A DNA stretch of 64,000 nt, taken from assembly GCA_029262995.1 (NCBI GenBank), contig JAJCYH010000019.1:1-64000 (forward strand), read 5' to 3'. Both the position numbers and the translations under genes were made by a program. The notes under the pieces were generated by a model. That model ran no database searches and was not told where the DNA came from. It was given only the letters and a program-made list of their open reading frames with translations. This document shows positions 44,102 to 52,440 of the stretch, piece by piece. The stretch's first letter is position 1, and each line of letters starts with the position of its first letter. This DNA is from Saprospiraceae bacterium (GTDB lineage: Bacteria; Bacteroidota; Bacteroidia; Chitinophagales; Saprospiraceae).

Positions 44102-45037
44102 TTATATTTTAAATAATTTCGGAAAAAAACGACCTGTAATTTCTATATAATCTGAATATCTAGGATACTTAGTACTGGAAATTTTTTCGCTAAAATCTGA
44201 ACTGCCTTTAAACAACAGCACTAACAATATGAATCCTCCCAATGTCCAATTGACCCATTGCCCAGATGCTGCTACTCCAAATAAATAGATACAAAACCAC
44301 ATCATCTGCTCTGCCATATAATTGGGATGTCTCACGTATTTCCATAAGCCATATTTTATAAAACCATCATTATATGGTTCTTTTAATTCTTGGTTGGCTG
44401 TAATCATTTGGTGCTTGGATTTTTGAAATTTATATTGCTGCCAATCTGCTATCGTTTCAATAAGTAGGAAAATAACAAACAATACTCCAGCCAATAAATC
44501 TATTAAACTCAAGGCTTCATTTTCGGCATTAATTGTAAGTAAAACAGGCAAGGTGAAATACAATATCAAGCCCATTTGATACAAGCTGATAAATAATACA
44601 TTAAATAAGAACCAAATTATTTTATTGTTAAAGGGAGGTTCTTGCCGTAAGACCATCCACCTATAATCCTCGTCTGCTTTCCAGGGTAGCCATGAAAAAC
44701 CACCTTTTAATGCAAAGTTTATACTTAGCCGGATTCCCCATAAACCAATTAGGGTTGCACAAATTAACGCACGAGCATTAAAATCTCCATAGTAAACCAT
44801 TACCCAAGCATAGACAATTGGGATTGTGCTCCATAATCTGTCAACCTGACTATAATTACTGGTCAGCTCGGCCGCTACAATACAATAAACGCTTGTAATC
44901 AAATAAATTTTCAGCAACAGTAATAAAGTAGATTGCTGTTGTTCAGACAAGATAAACCCTTTAGAAAAGATATAAAAGACAATCAGTCCAAAGCTAATTA
45001 AAAGGAAAAGGGCCGTTCGAATTGTCTTATTCACCAA
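44102..45037 (-). CDS. DUF1295 membrane protein (steroid 5-alpha-reductase-like)
   Basis: A 311-residue integral membrane protein with about seven to eight helices. The C-terminal region has GLWKYVRHPNYMAEQMMWFCIYLFG and the final YSDYIEITGRFFPKL, the signature of the DUF1295/isoprenylcysteine methyltransferase-steroid reductase superfamily that binds NADPH or SAM near the membrane. The substrate is unknown. It is 16 bp downstream of the YqeY-like gene and 4 bp upstream of the DinB gene. Confidence 0.92.
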   Translation of the reverse strand: MVNKTIRTALFLLISFGLIVFYIFSKGFILSEQQQSTLLLLLKIYLITSVYCIVAAELTSNYSQVDRLWSTIPIVYAWVMVYYGDFNARALICATLIGLWGIRLSINFALKGGFSWLPWKADEDYRWMVLRQEPPFNNKIIWFLFNVLFISLYQMGLILYFTLPVLLTINAENEALSLIDLLAGVLFVIFLLIETIADWQQYKFQKSKHQMITANQELKEPYNDGFIKYGLWKYVRHPNYMAEQMMWFCIYLFGVAASGQWVNWTLGGFILLVLLFKGSSDFSEKISSTKYPRYSDYIEITGRFFPKLFKI

Positions 45038-45053
45038 TCACTATCTATCAGGT

Positions 45054-45500
45054 TTAACTCAACAACTCTTTAACAATTGTTGAAATGGTTTTGCCATCTG
45101 CTTTCCCAGCGAGTTTTGCACTTGCAATACCCATCAGTCTGCCCATATCCTTCATGCCTTCAGCTCCAGTTGAATCTTTTAATTCCTGTAAGAAAGACCT
45201 TAGTTCATCTTCTGACATTTGTTTAGGAAGATATCTGCTTAGTACTTCTATTTCCTCTTTTTCAATAACTGCAAGATCTTCTCTTCCTTGCTTTTCAAAT
45301 ATATCCAAGGAGTCCTGTCTTTGCTTTATTAGTTTTTGAACAAGTTTGATTTCACCAGCACCGTCTAAGACCTTGCCTGATCCATCCGTTTTAATAAGAA
45401 GAATTGCTGCTTTTGTAGCTCTTATTGCTCTTAATGCTGCCTGATCTTTTGCCTTCATTGCTTCCTTCAGGTCGGTCATTAATTGTGTTTCTAAACTCAT
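45054..45500 (-). CDS. GatB/YqeY-domain protein
   Basis: A 148-residue YqeY-type protein: LKEAMKAKDQAALRAIRATKAAIL, QKLIKQRQDSLDIFEKQGRED, EIEVLSRYLPKQMSEDELRSFL and MGRLMGIASAKLAGKADGKTI. The domain resembles the tRNA-binding tail of the GatB amidotransferase subunit; free-standing proteins may bind tRNA, but their function is not settled. Its ATG overlaps the rsmA stop by 4 bp, so it is translationally coupled to it. Confidence 0.95.
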   Translation of the reverse strand: MSLETQLMTDLKEAMKAKDQAALRAIRATKAAILLIKTDGSGKVLDGAGEIKLVQKLIKQRQDSLDIFEKQGREDLAVIEKEEIEVLSRYLPKQMSEDELRSFLQELKDSTGAEGMKDMGRLMGIASAKLAGKADGKTISTIVKELLS

Positions 45501-46264
45501 GATTTATAATTTTTTTCTTGTATGCTTTTCACAATAGTAACAAAATCATCGACGCCTAGTTCTTCGGGTCTTTTTTGAAATATGTCATTTTCTTGATCTA
45601 TGTCAAATGACTTTAAGGTGTTACGCATCTTTTTTCTTCTCTGCTGAAATGCTTGTTTGACCACCCTTTTAAAAAGTTGTTCGTCACAACCCAAATTCAA
45701 AGTCTTATTTCTTTTGAGAACAATAATTGAAGAATTAACTCTTGGTGGAGGGTTGAAGCATTCTGGTCCTATGTCAAATAATAGTTCGGCATCATAAAAA
45801 GCTTGCGTTAGAATACTAATAATACCATTGGCCTTTCCAACTGGAGAAGCACATATTCTGTCAGCGACTTCTTTTTGGAACATACCAACCATAGTTGGAA
45901 TAAGCTGTTTGTTTCCTAATATTTTAAAAATGATTTGGGATGAAATATTATAAGGAAAATTGCCTACCAGATTAAAAGGCTTCTGATTAAATAGCGTTGC
46001 GGCATCAGAAATTAAAAAATCATCGTGGATAAGCTGGTCTGGCCTAAGTCTAAACTTAAGCAGTTCAACCATATCTAAATCAACTTCTATGGCTTTGAAG
46101 TCTTTATAATCATCCAATAATTTATATGTCAAGGCGCCCCTTCCGGGACCAACTTCCAATAATGGGAAATCTGAACTACAGTGTGTTTTAATACTGTAAA
46201 CAATTTCTTGAAGCACAGATTCATCAATTAAAAAGTGCTGTCCTAATTTTTTTTTTGCTCTCAA
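45497..46264 (-). CDS. rsmA: 16S rRNA adenine dimethyltransferase RsmA (KsgA)
   Basis: RsmA dimethylates two adjacent adenosines near the 3' end of 16S rRNA and checks small-subunit assembly. The 255 residues show KKLGQHFLIDESVL, the SAM motif LEVGPGRGALTYKL, DDFLISDA, the catalytic NFPYNISSQI and the C-terminal ECFNPPPRVNSSII and FQQRRKKMRNTL. Length is typical. It heads a leftward operon (rsmA, YqeY-like, DUF1295, DinB) and is divergent from pdxA. Confidence 0.97.
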   Translation of the reverse strand: MRAKKKLGQHFLIDESVLQEIVYSIKTHCSSDFPLLEVGPGRGALTYKLLDDYKDFKAIEVDLDMVELLKFRLRPDQLIHDDFLISDAATLFNQKPFNLVGNFPYNISSQIIFKILGNKQLIPTMVGMFQKEVADRICASPVGKANGIISILTQAFYDAELLFDIGPECFNPPPRVNSSIIVLKRNKTLNLGCDEQLFKRVVKQAFQQRRKKMRNTLKSFDIDQENDIFQKRPEELGVDDFVTIVKSIQEKNYKS

Positions 46265-46311
46265 TTATAAAAGTCATTTAATTCAGAAGATAATATAAAG
46301 CTAATAAACTC

Positions 46312-46319
46312 TATCTTCG
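46312..46319 (+). promoter_or_regulatory. -7-like element TATCTTCG upstream of pdxA
   Basis: TATCTTCG matches TAnnTTTG at seven of eight positions and lies 18 bp before the pdxA ATG, the same distance as the rlmD element. No clear -33 element is seen. Confidence 0.35.
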
Positions 46320-46337
46320 TAGTTCGAAATAATCAAT

Positions 46338-47402
46338 ATGTCCAAAAAAGTCAGAATAGGAATTACGATAGGTGATATCAATGGTATTGGTCCTGAAGTA
46401 ATCATTAAAGCTTTGTCACATCCTAGCGTTATCGAACATATTACGCCGATTATTTATGGCTCATCAAAGGTAATGGCTTACCATAAAAACATTGTAAAAA
46501 ATATAAATTTCTCTTTCACATCGGTTAGCAGTGCTGCCAATGCTTCTTACAATAGGATAAATGTTGTTAATGTAACAGATCAGCAAAGCAATATCGAATT
46601 AGGCAAGGCTACTGAAGAAGCGGGACGAATGGCTTTTATGGCCATGGAAAGAGCAGTTCAAGATGCCAAGTCTGGAGATTTAGATGCGATAGTAACGGCT
46701 CCTATTAATAAATCAGCTATGCAAATGGCAGGTTTTCAACATATTGGACATACCGAATATCTAACTGAATCTTTCGATGTGAAAGTAAGTGTAATGACTA
46801 TGGTTTCTTCATCTAATATAATAGCATTAGCAACCAACCATGTTTCTATTGAAAACTTACCTTCAAAAATCGATAAAGATAAAATTATTGAAAAGATTAA
46901 GGTATTGACTGAGTCTTTAAAACAAGACTTTGGATTGGAAAAACCTACAATCGCTGTTTTAGGTTTGAATCCCCATGCAGGAGATGAAGGATTGATAGGT
47001 ACACAGGAAATAGAACATATCAAACCAGCCATTAAAGAAGCAAAAAACAATAAGGTTTTGGTAGCTGGTCCATATGCAGCTGATGGATTCTTTGGGAATA
47101 GTGATTTTAGTAAGTTTGATGCTATTCTAGCGATGTATCATGATCAAGGTTTAATTCCGTTCAAATTATTATCTTTTGGAGAAGGTGTAAACTTTACAGC
47201 TGGACTCCCAATAGTTAGAACTTCTCCTGACCATGGCACTGCCTATAGTATAGCAGGAAAAAATATTGCTAATGACGAATCAATGCGTAAGGCAATATAC
47301 TTGGCAAAGGATTTATATAATAACAGAAAAGAATACATCGAATCTACTAAGGATCCGATAAAAAAAGTGCCAAAGCATCAAGAAGAAATCCAAGAAAGTT
47401 GA
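46338..47402 (+). CDS. pdxA: 4-hydroxythreonine-4-phosphate dehydrogenase PdxA
   Basis: PdxA oxidises 4-phosphohydroxy-L-threonine in the DXP-dependent route to pyridoxal phosphate. The 354-residue protein has GITIGDINGIGPEV at the start, the metal-binding HIGHTEYL at about 134-141, LGLNPHAGDEGLIG, and MYHDQGLIPFK with GVNFTAGLPIVRTSPDHGTA near the C-terminus. Length is slightly longer than E. coli PdxA, with a charged tail (KDPIKKVPKHQEEIQES). It is monocistronic here; pdxJ is not in the window. Confidence 0.96.
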   Translation: MSKKVRIGITIGDINGIGPEVIIKALSHPSVIEHITPIIYGSSKVMAYHKNIVKNINFSFTSVSSAANASYNRINVVNVTDQQSNIELGKATEEAGRMAFMAMERAVQDAKSGDLDAIVTAPINKSAMQMAGFQHIGHTEYLTESFDVKVSVMTMVSSSNIIALATNHVSIENLPSKIDKDKIIEKIKVLTESLKQDFGLEKPTIAVLGLNPHAGDEGLIGTQEIEHIKPAIKEAKNNKVLVAGPYAADGFFGNSDFSKFDAILAMYHDQGLIPFKLLSFGEGVNFTAGLPIVRTSPDHGTAYSIAGKNIANDESMRKAIYLAKDLYNNRKEYIESTKDPIKKVPKHQEEIQES

Positions 47403-47499
47403 GATAAACTAGATTCTAATTTAATCTTCTCAAGATTGGTTTATTGCTCTTCATTCTACTATCCACTCTGGCATTTCAAATATAAGACCTCTAATCGTC

Positions 47500-48060
47500 T
47501 TAGTCAAGGTCTATTAATTTGCTGAAGGGATTTTCAGCTTTATCGTAAATACTTAAATTATATTTTTCTACAATCTTGATGAGCTTTTTGGCATAATTAG
47601 AATCTGTAGCATATCCGGAGCGTTGAAGACCTTTTGCCCATAAGGCATAATCAAATCTAGAAATTTCAAATAGCGGCTGGTAATGACTTGTTCTTGTCAG
47701 AAAGTTAGAATGGTCAATATAGGAATCATAAACACTTTCATATGCTCTGAAACATGATTCTATCAATTTGCCCTGTCGGTCATAGTCATCATCCTCATGA
47801 TAATATGTAGGACCTTCCCAATACGATTTACATTTGATTCCAAAATGATTATTAGCCTTTTGAGCTAAATCACTATCTCCATAGTTGGATTCATGTAAGG
47901 CTTGTGCTAAAGTTATACTGGCTGGTATCCCCGAACGATACATTTCAATTATAGCGAGTTCTTTATGGCCATCAATGTAATTGCTTGCTTTGATCTCTAA
48001 ATCAGAGTTAGTGCCAATACCAAAGAAGATAATAAACAGTGTTGTGTTCAGAATATTCAA
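47500..48060 (-). CDS. Glucosaminidase (LytG/FlgJ-like), secreted
   Basis: A 186-residue exported peptidoglycan hydrolase: a short hydrophobic N-terminus (TTLFIIFFGIG) and a glucosaminidase domain with ASITLAQALHESNYGDSDLAQKANN (catalytic Glu in HESNYG), FGIKCKSYWEG, CFRAYESVYDSYIDHSNFL and LQRSGYATDSNYAKKLI. It would cleave the glycan between N-acetylglucosamine and N-acetylmuramic acid. The Bacteroidota form often carries a LysM domain; none is present here. A hairpin AGACCT/AGGTCT overlaps its 3' end (about 47489-47513). Confidence 0.93.
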   Translation of the reverse strand: MNILNTTLFIIFFGIGTNSDLEIKASNYIDGHKELAIIEMYRSGIPASITLAQALHESNYGDSDLAQKANNHFGIKCKSYWEGPTYYHEDDDYDRQGKLIESCFRAYESVYDSYIDHSNFLTRTSHYQPLFEISRFDYALWAKGLQRSGYATDSNYAKKLIKIVEKYNLSIYDKAENPFSKLIDLD

Positions 48061-48113
48061 AATCAGGTTGTTTTAGGCTTAAAGAAAACCAAAAGCTATG
48101 CCAAAAGCTAGGT

Positions 48114-50300
48114 CTATTTAAATTTATAAATCAATTCACCCTCTTTAAAAATATATATCGTCATGCTTTCTCCTTCAAGTTCAGCCAGTTGCATGAATTG
48201 TTGGGCAGCTTGTAAGGTATCAAACAATTTTATAATTGATTTTTTCTTGTTCTTTACGATGACTATTTGTGCTATTGAATTGCTGAAGCGATCTTCTTCG
48301 TATTTGTTGACATAAGCATTGAAATCCTTAATTTCTTCTTGGATAATGTTCCCCGAGTTATCGCAATCCTCTATGATTGCATCAAAAGTACTACCCCAAA
48401 CTATTTCAAACCCATCTGTTAATTCGATATAGTCACCTGCATAAAAAGCCACTTCTTGCCCGATGGTTGTGTTTGCATCTGATAGTATGTCTTCCTTTGC
48501 CCTATAAACCTCTTCAATAATTGGATTGATATAAAGACTAACTGCATCGCAAGGTTCAATAGGACAATCTTCATCAACTAATCCATCACAGTCATTATCC
48601 TGACCATCACATATTTCAACATTTCCAGGAAAATTATTTTCATCATTGTCATCACAATCTCCAGGGAATGGCACATAACCATCTGGCTGTTCACATTGGA
48701 ATAAAGAAATATTATCTACTCCAACACCATCAGAATCAAAATCAAAATACCATTCTATGCTTCCTAAGTCATTGTCATCTTGATCTACAAGACCATCACA
48801 ATCATTATCAATGCCATCACATATTTCTGTAAAACCAGGATTAACAAAATTGTTGTTATCATCACAATCTGTACTGTCAGATACATAACCTTCAGGTGCT
48901 GTACAGTCTTCAATTGTAACATTAATATCCCCATAACCATCATTATCAAGATCTCTGTAAAATGTTAATAATTCAACATTGGGATCATCTAAATCAACTA
49001 ACCCATTGCAATCATTGTCCAAGTTATCACATATTTCTGTAGCGCCAGGATTCACATTTGAGTTATTATCGTTACAATCTAAATTGTTGGTAACATACCC
49101 ATTTGGCACTGAACAAGAGCTTGCAAAGTTGTTTGGATTACCATAACCATCATCATCTTTATCTCTATAATAAACCACAGGATTGGGGCAATCTTGAATT
49201 TTAACTATATTTAACCCGTACGTTATATCCGCTATAAGCAAATGCCCCGATGGTAAAAAAGGATATGCCCCCCAAGCTCCATTATAACCAGTGTATGATG
49301 AACCATTGTCAGGATAAGTATCATAATATCCAATCAGAGTGGGATTGGTTGGACTGTTTATATCATATACTTTTATTCCATCTTCATAATAAGATATGTA
49401 AAGAGAATCTCCTCTTACAAATGGGTTATGGGGTGTAACGTTTGCTGCTGTATTAGAAATCGGGTGTCTGAAAGTCGTGTGTAGTTGAATATCTTGGTTG
49501 GGGTTTCCCATATTTGACAAATCCATGACAGCCATAGGTCTCCCTAAAGGCACTTCCTCCGCATAATAAGCATAAATTCCTGTTTTGTCATTCCAGCTGG
49601 AGTGATTATATCCTGGCGAATCATAAGAACCAAGTTCTACTACATTATTCAGATCTGTCATATCCCAAATATAATAGCCTTGGTAACCATGTGAACAGTA
49701 AGCAGTATCGTTCCTTACATATACATCATGGACGTAAAAATTGCCAGGATCTGTAAAAACATGATTGGCTAATCTGACCGGTGTATCGGGAGTGCTAATA
49801 TCTAAAACAACCAGACTTTCACTTGCCGCATTAGATCCTGCCGCATATAATTTCTGTGTGCTTGTATCTATAAAAATATTATGTGCTTTAGTAAAAAAGG
49901 TATCAATGGTAACAAGGTGAGAAACTTCCCCACCTGGCAAGGCAGAAAGGTCAAAAATATGCATGCCTTCTGAACATCCATCGCATACAGCATAGAGATA
50001 ATCCTGATATACCTTAAAATCTCTCCATATGGCATGACCACCTCCATAAAACCCATACTCTCTAGTAGGTAAGGTTGGATTTGCCAAATTGATAATCATG
50101 ATAGAATCAACATTGCCTAAAATGCCATATTCAGTACCATCAGGCGCAGTAAATCCCCATACATCATTGTATTGTACACCACTGAATGTAGGCATACTTG
50201 CTGGATCCCATTGTCCTACACGTTCCATATTCAGTGAATCCTGAGAATGAACAGAATAAGCTGATGCTAGAATTATTAAGAGAAGAAATATCCTTTTCAT
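48114..50300 (-). CDS. Large secreted choice-of-anchor B protein with MopE-type calcium repeats
   Basis: A 728-residue exported protein (signal peptide to about 19). Residues about 20-370 form a choice-of-anchor B propeller (LVIND-type repeats, for example HIFDLSALPGGEVSHLVTI, VYDINSPTNPTLIGYYDT). About 373-560 contain three putative metal-binding MopE repeats, each with YYRDKDDDGYGN-like and CDDNxxxxxPGxxEICDxxDNDCDGLVD-like parts, rich in Asp and suited to Ca2+. A 3-coathanger stack region (YRAKEDILSDANTTIG, AGDYIELTDGFEIVWG) follows at about 565-625, and then about 90 unassigned residues. No T9SS tail is seen. It is probably surface-displayed; the role is unknown. Confidence 0.88.
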   Translation of the reverse strand: MKRIFLLLIILASAYSVHSQDSLNMERVGQWDPASMPTFSGVQYNDVWGFTAPDGTEYGILGNVDSIMIINLANPTLPTREYGFYGGGHAIWRDFKVYQDYLYAVCDGCSEGMHIFDLSALPGGEVSHLVTIDTFFTKAHNIFIDTSTQKLYAAGSNAASESLVVLDISTPDTPVRLANHVFTDPGNFYVHDVYVRNDTAYCSHGYQGYYIWDMTDLNNVVELGSYDSPGYNHSSWNDKTGIYAYYAEEVPLGRPMAVMDLSNMGNPNQDIQLHTTFRHPISNTAANVTPHNPFVRGDSLYISYYEDGIKVYDINSPTNPTLIGYYDTYPDNGSSYTGYNGAWGAYPFLPSGHLLIADITYGLNIVKIQDCPNPVVYYRDKDDDGYGNPNNFASSCSVPNGYVTNNLDCNDNNSNVNPGATEICDNLDNDCNGLVDLDDPNVELLTFYRDLDNDGYGDINVTIEDCTAPEGYVSDSTDCDDNNNFVNPGFTEICDGIDNDCDGLVDQDDNDLGSIEWYFDFDSDGVGVDNISLFQCEQPDGYVPFPGDCDDNDENNFPGNVEICDGQDNDCDGLVDEDCPIEPCDAVSLYINPIIEEVYRAKEDILSDANTTIGQEVAFYAGDYIELTDGFEIVWGSTFDAIIEDCDNSGNIIQEEIKDFNAYVNKYEEDRFSNSIAQIVIVKNKKKSIIKLFDTLQAAQQFMQLAELEGESMTIYIFKEGELIYKFK

Positions 50301-50431
50301 CTAATATGATATTTAGAATTCTGGAATAAATTTAGAAACTTAACTCTTGGGGCGAATTTCAAATATAGTATATAAATGACTAAACTTGAAGTAACAATTC
50401 ATCAAAATATGCAATAAATCGCGAAGCTAAA

Positions 50432-51040
50432 ATGAATGAGAAAAAGATAAAAGCTCAGCTTTCTAAGGATTCAACTCTAAAAAAAATAGTAATAAACTTA
50501 GATCCTCTTTATCTAGAGCCTTCTGGAAGTGTATATCATGAGCTAATTAAAAGTATAGTATATCAACAAATTTCCTACAAAGCAGCCGATGTAATTTACG
50601 CACGATTTCTCCATCTATTTCCAAAGCTTGACTATCACCCTGAAGAATTACTTGAAATTCCTTTTGAAATTTTAAGGTCAGTTGGTCTTTCCAATCAAAA
50701 GACAAATTATATTCAAAACATATCCCATTTCTTTATAGAAGAAAAATTGTTATCGGTTCAATGGGAAAATTATTCAGATAAAGAAATTATAGAATTGCTT
50801 ACTCAAATTAAAGGCGTTGGAATTTGGACAGTTAAAATGATTCTAATTTTCGAACTAATCAGACCCGATGTTTTCCCTCATGAAGATTTAGCCATACGAC
50901 TTGTAATTACAGATTTATATGGTTTAAAATCTGAAAAAAAAGAATTGAAAACACAAATGTTAAAAATAGCTGAGTCTTGGAAACCATTTAGAACAATGGC
51001 AAGCTTATATTTGTGGGCTTATAGACGATCTCAAATTTAG
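50432..51040 (+). CDS. DNA-3-methyladenine glycosylase 2-like (AlkA family)
   Basis: A 202-residue helix-hairpin-helix DNA glycosylase: YHELIKSIVYQQISYKAADVI, LRSVGLSNQKTNYIQNI, the hairpin LLTQIKGVGIWTVKMILIF and the catalytic Asp in FPHEDLAIRL, then ESWKPFRTMASLYLWAYRR. It removes alkylated purines from DNA. E. coli AlkA has an extra N-terminal domain that is missing here, as in many short bacterial enzymes. The next gene begins 15 bp downstream, so a three-gene rightward operon is likely. Confidence 0.93.
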   Translation: MNEKKIKAQLSKDSTLKKIVINLDPLYLEPSGSVYHELIKSIVYQQISYKAADVIYARFLHLFPKLDYHPEELLEIPFEILRSVGLSNQKTNYIQNISHFFIEEKLLSVQWENYSDKEIIELLTQIKGVGIWTVKMILIFELIRPDVFPHEDLAIRLVITDLYGLKSEKKELKTQMLKIAESWKPFRTMASLYLWAYRRSQI

Positions 51041-51055
51041 ATGAGCTAGCAGGGA

Positions 51056-52012
51056 ATGGCAAATTACACACAAAGAAAGATTGGTTCTTACGAAGGAAGA
51101 AAAAATGAAACATTATTCATTTGTTTCGGTGCTATGCATGGCAATGAACCTGCTGGCCTTAGAGCTATAGAGCTTGTATTAAAGATGCTAGAAATAGAAC
51201 CTATCAAAAATAATAACTTTAATTTCAACGGTAAATTTGTAGGATTAATTGGAAACATGCAGGCCTTAAACAAAGGCAAACGATTTATTGAAAAGGATTT
51301 AAACAGAAAGTTTATTGAGAAGGATATTGAACGCCTTCGGAACTTAAACATTGAAGATTTAAAATTTGAAGAAAAAGAACTGCTTGAATTATTAAATGCG
51401 GTTCAGAATGAAATAGAGGAATATAAACCAAGGAGGTTAGTACTTCTGGATTTACATACCACTTCTTCCTTTGGAGGGATATTCACAATTTGCCGAAGAG
51501 ACGAAGTATCTATTAGAATTGCTACGGCCTTACATGCTCCAGTAGTCTTGGGAATGCTTGACGGCCTTAGAGGTACAACACTTCATTATTTTACATCAGA
51601 AAACACTGGAGTCGATACAATTGCCTTAACATTTGAATCGGGTCAGCATAATGAACGGTTATCTGTCAATAGAGCAATTGCAGGAATTATTTCTTTGTTA
51701 AGGGAGGTAGGCATAATTTTTCCAGACGACGTAGAAAATTACCATGAAGAAATACTTATCGAGTTTTCGGAAAACCTACCAAAACTAACTACCTTAATTG
51801 AAAAGTATGACATCATCGATAACGATGGTTTTAAAATGAGACCTGGCTTTAAAAATTTTCAGTTTATTAAAAAAGGAGAATGCATAGCACATAATGTAAA
51901 AGGTCAAATATGTGTAAAAGAAAGTGGCAGAATCCTTATGCCCTTGTATCAGGACCAAGGCGAGGATGGCTATTTCATAATTAAAGATATAACAGATGAT
52001 TACGGAATTTGA
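51056..52012 (+). CDS. Succinylglutamate desuccinylase/aspartoacylase-family metallopeptidase-like protein
   Basis: A 318-residue zinc-dependent M14-like hydrolase. The metal-binding HxxE is in GAMHGNEPAGL and the third ligand is in DLHTTSSFGG; the Arg/Asn substrate segment is EKDLNRKF, and a later FESGQHNE carries the presumed catalytic Glu. Family enzymes remove acyl groups from N-acyl amino acids; the actual substrate is unknown. It begins with MANYTQRKIGSYEG, without signal peptide. It overlaps the following gene by 17 bp and follows the AlkA-like gene closely. Confidence 0.9.
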   Translation: MANYTQRKIGSYEGRKNETLFICFGAMHGNEPAGLRAIELVLKMLEIEPIKNNNFNFNGKFVGLIGNMQALNKGKRFIEKDLNRKFIEKDIERLRNLNIEDLKFEEKELLELLNAVQNEIEEYKPRRLVLLDLHTTSSFGGIFTICRRDEVSIRIATALHAPVVLGMLDGLRGTTLHYFTSENTGVDTIALTFESGQHNERLSVNRAIAGIISLLREVGIIFPDDVENYHEEILIEFSENLPKLTTLIEKYDIIDNDGFKMRPGFKNFQFIKKGECIAHNVKGQICVKESGRILMPLYQDQGEDGYFIIKDITDDYGI

Positions 52013-52436
52013 AATTGATAAAAGTATTGCCCTTGTAGAGAAAAGAGCAGAATCAGAAAATGAGGCTGAGCTAATTGCTGAAGAAGAATTTGTTGATTAT
52101 CTCGGGACAGAGATTATCCCTAATCTAACTGAATATGAAAATCATGTTTTATCGTTTTGCATATCTGTTATTTATAACGTGGTCAGTGAACATAATACCA
52201 CTGTTGAATTTGATATAGAAGAATATCAAAATTCAGAAGAAAAGAACTGGTCAGCAAGAGATAACCATAGCAAATTGGAAGAAAGCATAAATTTGTTTTT
52301 TGACGGTTACAAAGAAGAAGACCTATTGGCTTTTGTTGAAGACATGATTGCCGAGGATGATCCAACTATGATGAGTATTGCTGGTAGAGAAATTATCTTT
52401 ATTACATGCAAATCCTATATAGACGTTGTTTGTTGA
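51996..52436 (+). CDS. Small acidic protein of unknown function
   Basis: A 146-residue acidic, mostly helical protein (EKRAESENEAELIAEEEFVDYLGTE is part of it, with a central helix VLSFCISVIYNVVSEHN). No known family is recognised; the layout resembles small uncharacterised Bacteroidota proteins encoded after metabolic genes. Its start lies 17 bp inside the end of the aspartoacylase-like gene, a sign of translational coupling, and the gene stops 4 bp from the convergent protease gene. Confidence 0.72.
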   Translation: MITEFEIDKSIALVEKRAESENEAELIAEEEFVDYLGTEIIPNLTEYENHVLSFCISVIYNVVSEHNTTVEFDIEEYQNSEEKNWSARDNHSKLEESINLFFDGYKEEDLLAFVEDMIAEDDPTMMSIAGREIIFITCKSYIDVVC

Positions 52437-52440
52437 AACA

